A DNA stretch of 37,895 nucleotides from Rubellimicrobium sp. (GCA_020832515.1 JAFIEN010000004.1:1-37895); one strand, 5' to 3'. Positions 8,385 to 17,526 are shown, counted from the first letter of the stretch. Notes: a model not told the origin generated them from the letters alone. Made by a program: numbers and translations.

Positions 8385-10084
8385 CGCCGGTCCTTGGTGT
8401 CGTGATGCTGGTGCATACCGCCTTTGACAGGGCAGAGCAGGTGATCCGCCATTGGGTGTCGGGCGGCTGTCCTGTCGTGGTGCATGTTGATGCAAATGTT
8501 CCGGCCCGGGTCTATGCGATCTTCGCTGCCCGGCTCTCTGATCTGGAGATGGTGAAGTTCTCGCGGCGGCATCGCTGCGAATGGGGCACGTGGGGCATCG
8601 TCGCCGCGACCCAGAGCGCGGCCGAGCTTCTGTTGTCGTCCTGGCCGGGGCTGCGCAACGTCTATCTGGCCTCTGGCGCATGCCTGCCGCTGCGTCCGAT
8701 CGAAGAGTTGCAGGATTATCTGAACGACCGGCCCGGCACGGATTTCATCGAAAGCGTGACCACCGCCGATGTGCACTGGACAGTAGGGGGCCTGTCGGAA
8801 GAGCGTTTCACGCTTCGCTTTCCGTTCTCCTGGCGGCGGCATCGGCGGCTGTTCGACACCTATGTGCGTCTGCAGCGTCGGACCGGCCTTGTCCGCAAGA
8901 TACCCGACGGCATCGACCCGCACATGGGCTCGCAATGGTGGTGCCTGACACGCAGGACGCTGACCGCGATCCTGACCGACCCCGACCGACCGCGGCTCGA
9001 ACGGTATTTCCGCAAGGTCTGGATCCCGGACGAAAGCTATTTCCAGACACTCGCCCGGCGCTATTCCCACCGGATCGAAAGCCGGTCGCTGACGCTGACG
9101 AAATTCGATTTCCAGGGCAAGCCTCACATCTTCTACGACGATCACATCCCGCTGCTGCGGCGATCGGACTGTTTCGTCGCGCGCAAGATCTGGCCCAGGG
9201 CCGAAGAGCTTTACCAGGCCTTTCTTGGCCCCACGTCTTATGGTGCACAGATTTCGGAACCCAATCCCGGAAAGATCGACCGTCTGTTTTCCAAGGCGGT
9301 CGAGCGGCGGACGAAGGGCCGGCCCGGCCTTTACATGCAAAGCCGTTTTCCAAACGAAGGCTGGGAGAACGGGCTGACCTCGTCGCCCTATTCGGTGTTT
9401 CAGGGTTTCACCGAATTGTTCGAGGATTTCGAACCCTGGCTTGCCCGCACCACAGGCGCGCGGGTTCACGGTCATCTCTTCGCTCCCACGCGGGTCGAGT
9501 TCGAGGACGGCCAACCTGTCTTTGCCGGCGGCCTGTCCGACAGTACGGCGCTGCGCGACTACCATCCGCGCATGTTCCTGACCAACCTGATCTGGAATAC
9601 GCGGGGCGAGCATCAGTGTTTCCAGTTCGGCCCGCGCGACAGCCAGAAGGTGATATGGGATATCGCCAAGGACAGCCATGCCCGTGTCAGTGTCATTTCG
9701 GGGGGCTGGGCAGTGCCTCTGTTCAGGAGCGATCTCGACTTCGCCGAACTGCGCGCCGAAGCCGCGCGGCTTCAGAAGATCGAGGCCGAGCATCTGAACG
9801 TCCTGCGCTCGTACTATGCCAAGGCGCGGATCCGCATCTGGTCCATGGCCGAATTTCTGGAAGAGCCGATGGAGAACCTGCAGCAAGTCATCGCCGAAAT
9901 CGCCGCCAAGGGCAGCGTCCGGATTGCCGAGGCACCGCGGTTGCGCGATCTGAGCGGCTTTGGTCAGTTCCTCCAGCAACTCAGAAACCAAGGTATGCAG
10001 CCGCATCTGATCGGCGAGTTTCCGGTCAACCCCCCTTCCGACACCACCGCCCCCCCTCGGCGCAAGCCTTATCTGGTGCGTTGA
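8381..10084 (+). CDS. Core-2/I-branching beta-1,6-N-acetylglucosaminyltransferase-like protein with long uncharacterised C-terminal domain
   Basis: MTPVLGVVMLVHTAFDRAEQVIRHWVSGGCPVVVHVDANV; NVYLASGACLPLRPIEEL; GSQWWCLTRRTLTAIL; VWIPDESYFQTLARR; ATGA overlap with upstream gene. Confidence 0.82.
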   Translation: MTPVLGVVMLVHTAFDRAEQVIRHWVSGGCPVVVHVDANVPARVYAIFAARLSDLEMVKFSRRHRCEWGTWGIVAATQSAAELLLSSWPGLRNVYLASGACLPLRPIEELQDYLNDRPGTDFIESVTTADVHWTVGGLSEERFTLRFPFSWRRHRRLFDTYVRLQRRTGLVRKIPDGIDPHMGSQWWCLTRRTLTAILTDPDRPRLERYFRKVWIPDESYFQTLARRYSHRIESRSLTLTKFDFQGKPHIFYDDHIPLLRRSDCFVARKIWPRAEELYQAFLGPTSYGAQISEPNPGKIDRLFSKAVERRTKGRPGLYMQSRFPNEGWENGLTSSPYSVFQGFTELFEDFEPWLARTTGARVHGHLFAPTRVEFEDGQPVFAGGLSDSTALRDYHPRMFLTNLIWNTRGEHQCFQFGPRDSQKVIWDIAKDSHARVSVISGGWAVPLFRSDLDFAELRAEAARLQKIEAEHLNVLRSYYAKARIRIWSMAEFLEEPMENLQQVIAEIAAKGSVRIAEAPRLRDLSGFGQFLQQLRNQGMQPHLIGEFPVNPPSDTTAPPRRKPYLVR

Positions 10085-10087
10085 TCC

Positions 10088-11506
10088 ATGCCGAATTTCG
10101 ACTGTTTCGTCCTGTTCGCCGAAATGCGCACCGGGTCGAATTTTCTGGAAACCAATCTCAACAGTTTCGCCGGCATCAAATGCCACGGCGAATTGTTCAA
10201 TCCGCATTTCATCGCCTATCCCGGCACGCATGACGTGATGGGCATCACCCAGGCGATGCGCGATGCCGATCCGGCACGGCTACTGGGCACGATCCGGCTT
10301 GAGACAGGTGTCCTGAGCGGTTTTCGTTTCTTTCACGACCATGATCCGCGTGTGCTGGAGCTGATCCTGCCCGATCCACGTTGCGCGAAGATCATCCTGA
10401 CCCGCAATCCGATCGAAAGCTATGTCAGCCGCAAGATCGCGGCCGCCACCGGGCAATGGAAGCTGACCAATGCCAGGAACGCGAAGTCGGACAGGGTCCG
10501 CTTCGACCCGGCCGAGTTCGAGGCGCATCTGACGGCGCTCCAGGCCTTCCAGCTGCAGATTCTGGGCGCGCTGCAACGGACTGGGCAGACCGCCTTCTAC
10601 CTCGACTACGAGGATCTGCAGGATGTCGAGGTGATGAACGGACTTGCGGCCTTTCTGGGGGTGGCCGACCGGATCGAGGATCTGGACCGCAAGCTGAAGA
10701 AGCAGAACCCTGAGCCTATCGAGGAAAAAGTCGTGAACTTCCCCGAGATGGAAGCTGTGCTTGCTCGACTTGACCGGTTCAACCTGGCCCGCACGCCCAA
10801 CTTCGAGCCTCGACGCGGCGCCGCCATCCCAAGCTATCTTGCTGCCGCGACAAGTCCGTTCCTCTACCTCCCGGTGCCCGGAGGCCCCGTCGCGGCGATG
10901 CGCGACTGGCTGCACCGGCTTGACGGCGCACCGCCCGAGGGTGATTTCACCATGCGCAGCCTTCGGCAATGGAAGCTCGCGCATCCCGGCCATCGAAGCT
11001 TCAGCGTGCTGCGTCATCCGCTTGTCCGTGCGCATGCGGCCTATCGGGCCCGGATCGCGGGTGACGGTCCGGGGGTGCTGCGGGGCATTCGCGATACGCT
11101 GGCGCGCACGATGGGGCTGCAATTGCCCGATGAACCCGACGACCACGCCGGTCATCGCGCCGCGTTCGAGGTTTTTCTGGGGTTTCTCAAGGCCAATCTG
11201 GGCGGTCAGACGAATCTGCGCGTCGATCCTGTCTGGGCAAGCCAGGCCGCGCTTTTGCAAGGCATGGGCGGTTTTGCCCTGCCGGACGCGATCCTGCGCG
11301 AAGAGCGGCTGTCGGACGATCTGCCGATGCTGCTGGCCCAGATCGGCCTGAAGACGCCCTGCCCGCCCATGCCACAGACCGACCCCGAGCATGAACGGCT
11401 GGCCGCGATCCACCGGCCGCAACAGGACGCGCTGATCCGCGAAGTCTATCTCCGCGACTACATCGCCTTCGGGTTTGACGACTGGCGGCCTGCTCAGGCC
11501 GCCTGA
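10088..11506 (+). CDS. Sulfotransferase-family protein (Stf0/NodH-like N-terminal half; sulfotransferase-like C-terminal half)
   Basis: FAEMRTGSNFLETNLNSF (PAPS-loop-like) and KIILTRNPIESYVSRKIA (3'-phosphate-binding-like); second RSFSVLRHPLVRAHAAYRARI in C-terminal half. Confidence 0.75.
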   Translation: MPNFDCFVLFAEMRTGSNFLETNLNSFAGIKCHGELFNPHFIAYPGTHDVMGITQAMRDADPARLLGTIRLETGVLSGFRFFHDHDPRVLELILPDPRCAKIILTRNPIESYVSRKIAAATGQWKLTNARNAKSDRVRFDPAEFEAHLTALQAFQLQILGALQRTGQTAFYLDYEDLQDVEVMNGLAAFLGVADRIEDLDRKLKKQNPEPIEEKVVNFPEMEAVLARLDRFNLARTPNFEPRRGAAIPSYLAAATSPFLYLPVPGGPVAAMRDWLHRLDGAPPEGDFTMRSLRQWKLAHPGHRSFSVLRHPLVRAHAAYRARIAGDGPGVLRGIRDTLARTMGLQLPDEPDDHAGHRAAFEVFLGFLKANLGGQTNLRVDPVWASQAALLQGMGGFALPDAILREERLSDDLPMLLAQIGLKTPCPPMPQTDPEHERLAAIHRPQQDALIREVYLRDYIAFGFDDWRPAQAA

Positions 11507-11958
11507 CTGGCCTCGGCTTCGGTCAGGATGGTGTGAAGCGTGGCTGCATCGGCATTCACCCGCAGCTTGGCCTGGATTGCCGCATCGCGCATCGTGCGCG
11601 CCACCAGCGCAAGCGCCTTGAGATGTTCCACCCCGGCAGAGACGGGGGCAAGCAGGCCGAAGACCAGATCGACCGGTTGTCGGTCCACCGCATCGAAATC
11701 AAGCGGCTTTTCAAGCCGGATGAACAGGCCGTGGATCCGGTCCACCCCCGCAAGACGCGCATGCGGAATGGCCACTCCGTGGCCCACACCCGTCGGCCCG
11801 AGCGCCTCACGCTCGACCAGAGCCTCCACCACGTCGGGCGCGCTCACGCCGAAGGATTGATGCGCAAGATCGCCAAGGTCCTGGAAAAGACGCTTCTTGC
11901 TGCTCGTCGCCCCGAGAATCTTGACGCTCCCGGGGCGCAGAATGTCGCCCAATCGCAT
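11494..11958 (-). CDS. ptsN: PTS nitrogen regulatory EIIA component (EIIA-Ntr)
   Basis: LVEREALGPTGVGHGVAIPHARLAGVDRIHGLFIRLEKPLDFDAVDRQPVDLVFGLLAP; active-site His in AIPHAR. Confidence 0.93.
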   Translation of the reverse strand: MRLGDILRPGSVKILGATSSKKRLFQDLGDLAHQSFGVSAPDVVEALVEREALGPTGVGHGVAIPHARLAGVDRIHGLFIRLEKPLDFDAVDRQPVDLVFGLLAPVSAGVEHLKALALVARTMRDAAIQAKLRVNADAATLHTILTEAEASQAA

Positions 11959-11988
11959 TAAAACCTGTCCTGGCCAGCGGCCGCAGTT

Positions 11989-12564
11989 TCAGTTTTCACC
12001 TGTCGGGTCGATCCACCCGATGTTACCGTCGTCCCGACGATAGACGACATTCAGTCCGCTGTGTCTGTCGTTGCGAAACACCAGAACAGGCGCATGGGCA
12101 AGTTCCATGTGCATCACCGCCTCGCCGACCGAAAGCGAGGGGATCGTCGTCTCCATCTCGGCGATGATCGTCGGGTTCAGGCTATCGGGTTCCGTTTCTT
12201 CGGTCTCCTCGTTCGAGGCGAGGATATACGAGCCGGCGGTCGAGAGTTCAACCGGCATGGGGCGCGTCGTGTGATGATCCTTGAGCCTGCGCTTGTAGCG
12301 GCGAAGCTGCTTTCCCATCTTGTCGCAGCCGCTGTCGAAAGCAGCGTAGATTTCATGCGCATGACCCTTGGACTGAGCGGTCAGCCCGGTCGACAGATGG
12401 ACCGCGATCTCGCAGACATACTCGCTGCCGCTACGCGAAAAGACGACTGCCGCATCGGTCGGCCGGCCGGCGTATTTGTCCACCGTTTCGCCAAGCTCGG
12501 TCTTCACATGGTCCTGGAGTGCCGTCCCGATATCGATCTGCTTGCCAGTGATCTTGTAGCGCAT
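11989..12564 (-). CDS. hpf: Ribosome hibernation promoting factor, long form
   Basis: MRYKITGKQIDIGTALQDHVKTELGETVDKYAGRPTDAAVVFSR; C-terminal EAVMHMELAHAPVLVFRNDRHSGLNVVYRRDDGNIGWIDP; AGGAGG SD. Confidence 0.93.
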   Translation of the reverse strand: MRYKITGKQIDIGTALQDHVKTELGETVDKYAGRPTDAAVVFSRSGSEYVCEIAVHLSTGLTAQSKGHAHEIYAAFDSGCDKMGKQLRRYKRRLKDHHTTRPMPVELSTAGSYILASNEETEETEPDSLNPTIIAEMETTIPSLSVGEAVMHMELAHAPVLVFRNDRHSGLNVVYRRDDGNIGWIDPTGEN

Positions 12565-12816
12565 CGTTCCTCCTTCGGTCTTGAAACAGGCCCGGACGGC
12601 AGCCCGGCCGCGCGCGGCCTGCAGGGGTCTTGAACGTCATCATCATCGGGGGTCGGATCTGCAAGACCGCATCCCGGTGGCCGGTCAACGGCCGGGACCG
12701 GATGGGGCGGCGAGGGTCCATGAAGCCAGTCATCCCCCCGATGAGGCACCAGAGCGGGGCGGTCTGTCAATGATCCTTTGATCGGATTGAACAACCCTGA
12801 GGTGTTTCGAAATGGA

Positions 12817-13572
12817 TCAGTTCACCTTGAAGCCCTGCCCGAGATAGACCCGCCGCACGCCTTCGTCGCGCACCACCTCGTCCGTGGTGCCCGACATGAG
12901 CACGGTGCCGTCGTGCAGGATACAGGCGCGATCCACGATCTCGAGCGTCTCGCGCACATTGTGGTCGGTGATCAATACGCCGATGCCCCGGTTCTTGAGG
13001 TCATGGACAAGGCCCCGGATCTCGCCCACGGCGATCGGGTCGACCCCGGCGAACGGCTCGTCCAGCAGAACATATCGCGGACTGGCGGCCAGGCAGCGGG
13101 CAATCTCGGTCCGCCGACGCTCGCCCCCCGAAAGGGCCATGGCATTGGCGCGGCGCAAATGGCCGATCGAGAATTCCGACAACAATTCCTCAAGCTTTTC
13201 GCGCCGTGTGCTGTGGTCGGGCTCGGTGATCTCAAGGATGGCGAGGATGTTGTCCTCGACCGAGAGGCCCCGGAAGATCGACATTTCCTGCGGCAGATAG
13301 CCCAGCCCCATCCGGGCGCGGCGATACATCGGCAGGCCCGAGACATCGCGTCCGTCGATGATCACCTGCCCGCCGTCCGAGGCAATAAGGCCCGCGATGG
13401 CATAGAAGCAGGTCGTCTTGCCCGAGCCGTTTGGCCCCAGCAGCGCCACGACCTCACCCCGGCCAAGCGTGAGGCTGACATCGCGGATCACGAGGCGCTT
13501 GCGGTAGCTTTTGCGCAGACCGATGACCTGCAACCCGGCGCTGCCTTCGGTCACGGTCAGGTCCGCCATCAC
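12817..13572 (-). CDS. lptB: LPS export ABC transporter ATP-binding protein LptB
   Basis: Walker A LLGPNGSGKTTCFYAIAGL; signature MALSGGERRRTEIARCLA; YVLLDEPFAGVDPIAVGEI. Confidence 0.95.
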   Translation of the reverse strand: MMADLTVTEGSAGLQVIGLRKSYRKRLVIRDVSLTLGRGEVVALLGPNGSGKTTCFYAIAGLIASDGGQVIIDGRDVSGLPMYRRARMGLGYLPQEMSIFRGLSVEDNILAILEITEPDHSTRREKLEELLSEFSIGHLRRANAMALSGGERRRTEIARCLAASPRYVLLDEPFAGVDPIAVGEIRGLVHDLKNRGIGVLITDHNVRETLEIVDRACILHDGTVLMSGTTDEVVRDEGVRRVYLGQGFKVN

Positions 13573-14072
13573 TCGGCCCCTTGCCGGAAGACGGTCCGCA
13601 CCCGGCCCTCCATGACCGCGGTGCCTGCGTTCAGATTCACCGTCATCGCATCGGCCGACAAGGCGCTGGCACCTTGCGTCAGCAGGACATCGCCCGAGAG
13701 CGACAGGATCCCGGTGATCAGGTCGTAATCGGCGCGCTGGGCCTCGGCCGCTTCGGTGGCGGTGACGAAGGTCACCCCGTCCGAGGCGATCAGCCGGGCG
13801 ATCTGGCCCGTCTCCTCGTCATAGACGACCTCGACACTGCCGGCTCCGATCCGCAAATCGCCCTGGCCGATGACCACATCGCCCGAAAACACGGCGCGGC
13901 GGCTGGCCTGGTCGACGCTGAGGCTGTCGGCGGTCACCTCCACCGGCTGCGACGGGTCGGCCCGGATGCCGCCAAGGTCGATGTTGGTCTGCGCCCGAGC
14001 CGCCAGAGGCAGCAGGACAAGGGCCATGAGAAGAAAGGGGGCGAAGGTGCGAAACATGGCGGGCCGGAGCAT
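13569..14072 (-). CDS. lptA: LPS transport periplasmic protein LptA (OstA-like); start may be ATG at 14057
   Basis: Signal peptide; PVEVTADSLSVDQASRRAVFSGDVVIGQGDLRIGAGSVEVVYDEETGQIARLIASDGVTFVT; 4-bp overlap with lptB. Confidence 0.9.
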   Translation of the reverse strand: MLRPAMFRTFAPFLLMALVLLPLAARAQTNIDLGGIRADPSQPVEVTADSLSVDQASRRAVFSGDVVIGQGDLRIGAGSVEVVYDEETGQIARLIASDGVTFVTATEAAEAQRADYDLITGILSLSGDVLLTQGASALSADAMTVNLNAGTAVMEGRVRTVFRQGAE

Positions 14073-14074
14073 CC

Positions 14075-14674
14075 TCAGTTTTGCGGATCGTATATCAGGC
14101 GAACGCCGTCTTGGAAAACCAGTTGCTGCCCGCGGCCCTCGGGTGCGGGGGCCACGGTCAGGCTGCCTGCAGTAATGGAGCCGTAAGGTGCCCTCACCTC
14201 GAGAGGTCCGATCGAGCGCACCACACCGGCCTGAAGATCGGCCTCGACCCCGCCGGTCTCCATCACGTAGCCGCTTGACGCCGCGATACGCACAAGCCCG
14301 CTCAGCTGCGCCATCCGCGCGCGGCCGTCGAGCGCGCCCTGACCGGCGCGCAGGTCGATATGGGCGCCGTCGGGGGTTTCGATGACGATGCGCACATCCG
14401 TGATGGTAAAGGCGTCAGGATCACCCGGCACGGGCCGGATCGCCTCGGCCGTCATCGACATGACCGATCCGTCGATCGCGATGCCGGCAAAGCGCGGTTC
14501 GGTGATGCGTGCCTCGCGGGCGATCTCCTCGATCTCGGCGAAGGGGATGTCCAGATCCGTGCGCGAGCCGCGCGCGAACAGGAACAGCGTCGACAGAAGC
14601 ACCAGCGCGATCAGCGGCAGCGTCACCTTGAGCCAGAGCACCACGCGGGAGTGGAGGTTGTCGAGGACCTCCAT
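14075..14674 (-). CDS. lptC: LPS export ABC transporter periplasmic protein LptC
   Basis: N-terminal TM SRVVLWLKVTLPLIALVLLSTLFLFAR; LptC-like repeat region; position in kdsD-lptC-lptA-lptB block. Confidence 0.85.
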   Translation of the reverse strand: MEVLDNLHSRVVLWLKVTLPLIALVLLSTLFLFARGSRTDLDIPFAEIEEIAREARITEPRFAGIAIDGSVMSMTAEAIRPVPGDPDAFTITDVRIVIETPDGAHIDLRAGQGALDGRARMAQLSGLVRIAASSGYVMETGGVEADLQAGVVRSIGPLEVRAPYGSITAGSLTVAPAPEGRGQQLVFQDGVRLIYDPQN

Positions 14675-14679
14675 GACCC

Positions 14680-15648
14680 TCAGGCGATCCCGGCGCGAAG
14701 ACAGTCGTGGATGTGCAGGATACCGACCGCGTTGCGCGATCCTGCGGGATCGACGACGAACAGGCAGGTCACCTTGCGTTCGTTCATGAGCGCGACCGCC
14801 TCTTCGGCCAGCGCGCCCGGCCCGATGGTCAAGGGGGGCGTGGTCATCACCTCGCCCGCCGTCCGCTCGAGCAGGCCGTCCATGTGCCGGCGCAGGTCGC
14901 CATCGGTGACGACGCCGGCCAGCGCGCCGTCGGGATCGGTCACGCCGACCACGCCAAAGCCCTTCTGGCTGATTGCCAGGAGCGTCTCGGTCATCGGTGT
15001 GTCACGGCGGACAAGGGGCGTGGCCTCGCCGCCATGCATCAACTGGCCCACGGTCGACAGCCGCGCGCCCAGCCGGCCGCCCGGGTGGAAGTCGCGGAAG
15101 TTCGCAGGCGTGAAGTCGCGGCTTTCCATCAGCGCCACCGCGATCGCATCGCCGAGTGCCAGCATCATCGTGGTCGAGGTAGTCGGCACGATGCCCGATC
15201 CGCAGGCTTCGGTCACTTCGGGCAGCAGGATCGCCACGTCGGATTGCGTCAGAAGCGTGCTTTCCGCCCGACTGGCCACGCCGATCAGCGGAATGCGGAA
15301 CCGGCGGGTATGGGCCAGCAGATCGGCCAGTTCCGGCGTTTCGCCCGAATTGGACAGGACAAGCACGACATCGCCCCGCGTCATCATGCCAAGGTCGCCG
15401 TGGCTGGCCTCGGCCGGGTGGACGAAATGGGCGGGCGTGCCGGTGCTGGCCAGCGTCGCCGCGATCTTGCGCGCGATATGGCCCGACTTGCCCATGCCCG
15501 AGACGATCACCCGGCCGCTCGCAGACAGGATCAGGTCGACCGCGCGGGGCAGGCTGTCGTCAAGCGCATCGGCCAGCGCGCTCAGCGCCTCGGCCTCTTG
15601 ACCGATGACGCGGCGGGCGGTGGCAAGGTGGCGGGCGGAGACCAGCAT
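14680..15648 (-). CDS. kdsD: KpsF/GutQ-family sugar-phosphate isomerase (D-arabinose 5-phosphate isomerase)
   Basis: SIS domain VIVSGMGKSGHIARKIAATLASTGTPAHFVHPAEASHGDLGMMTRGDVVLVLSNSGET; two CBS-like segments. Confidence 0.93.
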   Translation of the reverse strand: MLVSARHLATARRVIGQEAEALSALADALDDSLPRAVDLILSASGRVIVSGMGKSGHIARKIAATLASTGTPAHFVHPAEASHGDLGMMTRGDVVLVLSNSGETPELADLLAHTRRFRIPLIGVASRAESTLLTQSDVAILLPEVTEACGSGIVPTTSTTMMLALGDAIAVALMESRDFTPANFRDFHPGGRLGARLSTVGQLMHGGEATPLVRRDTPMTETLLAISQKGFGVVGVTDPDGALAGVVTDGDLRRHMDGLLERTAGEVMTTPPLTIGPGALAEEAVALMNERKVTCLFVVDPAGSRNAVGILHIHDCLRAGIA

Positions 15649-16260
15649 CTAATGTGCGAAAATGTCGGTTTCGGGCCAGCCTGACAGATCAAGCAGCGCA
15701 CGTGTGGGCAGGAAATCGAAACTGGCCTGCGCGATCTCGACCCGCCCCTCGCGCGCCAACATCGCATCGAGCGCCTCCTTCAACCGGTGCAGGTGCAGCA
15801 CGTCGGAGGCGGCATAGTCGAGCTGCGCATCGGTCAGGGTTTCCGCGCCCCAATCGCTGGTCTGCTGCTGCTTCGAGATATCCACCCCGAGCAGTTCCTG
15901 CAGCAGGTATTTCAGTCCGTGCCGATCGGTGAAGGTCCGCACCAGCTTCGAGGCGATCTTGGTGCAATAGACCGGTCCCGCGAGCGCGCCGAACGCATGG
16001 TGAAGGGCGGCAATGTCGAACCGGCCGAAGTGAAAGAGCTTGAGCACGGCGGGATCGGTCAGCATGGCGGTCAGGTTTGGGGCGCTGCTCTGGCCCTTGG
16101 CAACCTGCACCAGATGGCAGTTGCCGTCGCCGCCCGACATCTGGATCAGGCACAGCCGGTCGCGATGCGGGTTCAGCCCCATCGTTTCACAGTCGATGGC
16201 GACCACGGGTCCGAGGTCCAGCCCGTCGGGCAGATCGCCGTGGTAGAGATGATTTGCCAT
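15649..16260 (-). CDS. rnd: Ribonuclease D (short form, DEDD exonuclease)
   Basis: VVAIDCETMGLNPHRDRLCLIQMSGGDGNCHLVQV; LFHFGRFDIAALHHAFG; LDYAASDVLHLHRLKEAL. Confidence 0.9.
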   Translation of the reverse strand: MANHLYHGDLPDGLDLGPVVAIDCETMGLNPHRDRLCLIQMSGGDGNCHLVQVAKGQSSAPNLTAMLTDPAVLKLFHFGRFDIAALHHAFGALAGPVYCTKIASKLVRTFTDRHGLKYLLQELLGVDISKQQQTSDWGAETLTDAQLDYAASDVLHLHRLKEALDAMLAREGRVEIAQASFDFLPTRALLDLSGWPETDIFAH

Positions 16261-16290
16261 GTCTGCGCCTTCCGTGCCCTTGTGGGCGAT

Positions 16291-17406
16291 CTAGTGCGCA
16301 AAGCCCCGGCACGCAACTGCCGCCGCGGTTTCGTCCGGATCGGCGGCGGCCACCTCGGCAAGCTTGCGGCGCAACTCGTGCGGATCAAAGCGCATCCGGC
16401 GCCGCCCCTCCCAGATCGCGGCCGAATCGCGGAAGATGCCGTCGTCGGGCCGGACATAGCCTGCCCGGTGGCCCAGGCTGCGGGCGATGATCGACTGGTA
16501 GGCATTGATCCAGTTCAGGCAGATCACGGTCGTGCCGGGCCCTGCGAAAAGGCTGTTGTGCATGGCCGAGCCGAACTCCCCCGCGATCACCTGTGCTCCG
16601 GCCGCAAGGCGCACCTGCTCGGCAAAGGGCTGATCTTCGGGCCGGATGACGGCAAAGCCCAGGTCGCGGGCGATGGCCTCGATCTCGGCGCGGTTTTCGG
16701 TCGCGCGCCGACGGTGGTTGTCTCCGCGCGACAGGAACAGCCGCCGGGGGGTGGGCGCGGCAGGGGCCCGGGCCAGAAGCCGCGCCTTGAGCAATGCAAG
16801 AAGCGGCAGGACGCCGGGCGCGATGCCGCTTGGCGAAAAGACCTCGGTGCAGCCGATGAGGGCTGGTGCTGCAAGGCGTTCGCAAGCCGGATCGAACCGC
16901 AGGAAGGGGCGGTGTGGCAGGGCCATCCGCAAAAGATCGGGCAGCCAGTGCGGCCCCGGATCGGCCAGCGCCAAGGGCCAGTCCGGCGGGCTGGACTGGT
17001 CAAGCAGAAGGGCGCGCAGCAGGATCTCGGTCAGGGCATGGCCGTAGATCCAGTTGGCATGGACCGGGACAAGGACGGGGGTTTCGGCGCGGATCGTGCG
17101 GACGCCGGGCCGTTCGAGGGCCCCCGCCCATGCCCTGAAGACAGGCGCATCGGTGCCAAGGTCGCGCGCCATCCCGGCCAGATGGTCGGGAAAGACGCCC
17201 GGCTTGAAGGTGATCCGCCCCTTCTTCGACACAAGGCCCTGTCCACCGTAGTGATGCCCGGTGATCCGCACCAGCGCGACTGCGGGGACGGGCTGGTCGC
17301 GGTCGTGCTCTGCAAGGATCGCCGTCGGCATCTCGTCGCGCCAGAGAAGTGCCGCGGGGGGCGGCGCAGGGGTTTGTTCGAAGATGCGGTAGCGGCTGAT
17401 GGCCAT
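16291..17406 (-). CDS. Glycosyltransferase family 61-like protein (capsule-type)
   Basis: RLFLSRGDNHRRRATENRAEIEAIARDLGFAVIRPEDQPFAEQVRLAAGAQVIAGEFGSAMHNSLFAGPGTTVICLN, typical of GT61. Confidence 0.8.
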   Translation of the reverse strand: MAISRYRIFEQTPAPPPAALLWRDEMPTAILAEHDRDQPVPAVALVRITGHHYGGQGLVSKKGRITFKPGVFPDHLAGMARDLGTDAPVFRAWAGALERPGVRTIRAETPVLVPVHANWIYGHALTEILLRALLLDQSSPPDWPLALADPGPHWLPDLLRMALPHRPFLRFDPACERLAAPALIGCTEVFSPSGIAPGVLPLLALLKARLLARAPAAPTPRRLFLSRGDNHRRRATENRAEIEAIARDLGFAVIRPEDQPFAEQVRLAAGAQVIAGEFGSAMHNSLFAGPGTTVICLNWINAYQSIIARSLGHRAGYVRPDDGIFRDSAAIWEGRRRMRFDPHELRRKLAEVAAADPDETAAAVACRGFAH

Positions 17407-17526
17407 GTTGCCCCCGTGATGCCCGCTGGTCTTGGCGGATCGGCGATGCGCGCGCTTTGGGGCATTACCGGGTCGAGCTTTAGGCTGCCGGTTGCGGCCG
17501 CACAATCCTGCTTCGCGTGCCGGGCG

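Noticed and set aside
8270-10231. 653-aa minus-strand ORF
   Set aside because: Antisense to the GlcNAc-transferase-like gene; no recognisable motif or signal.
12778-14186. Plus-strand ORFs (316 and 201 aa) over lptB/lptA
   Set aside because: Antisense shadows of lptB, lptA and lptC.
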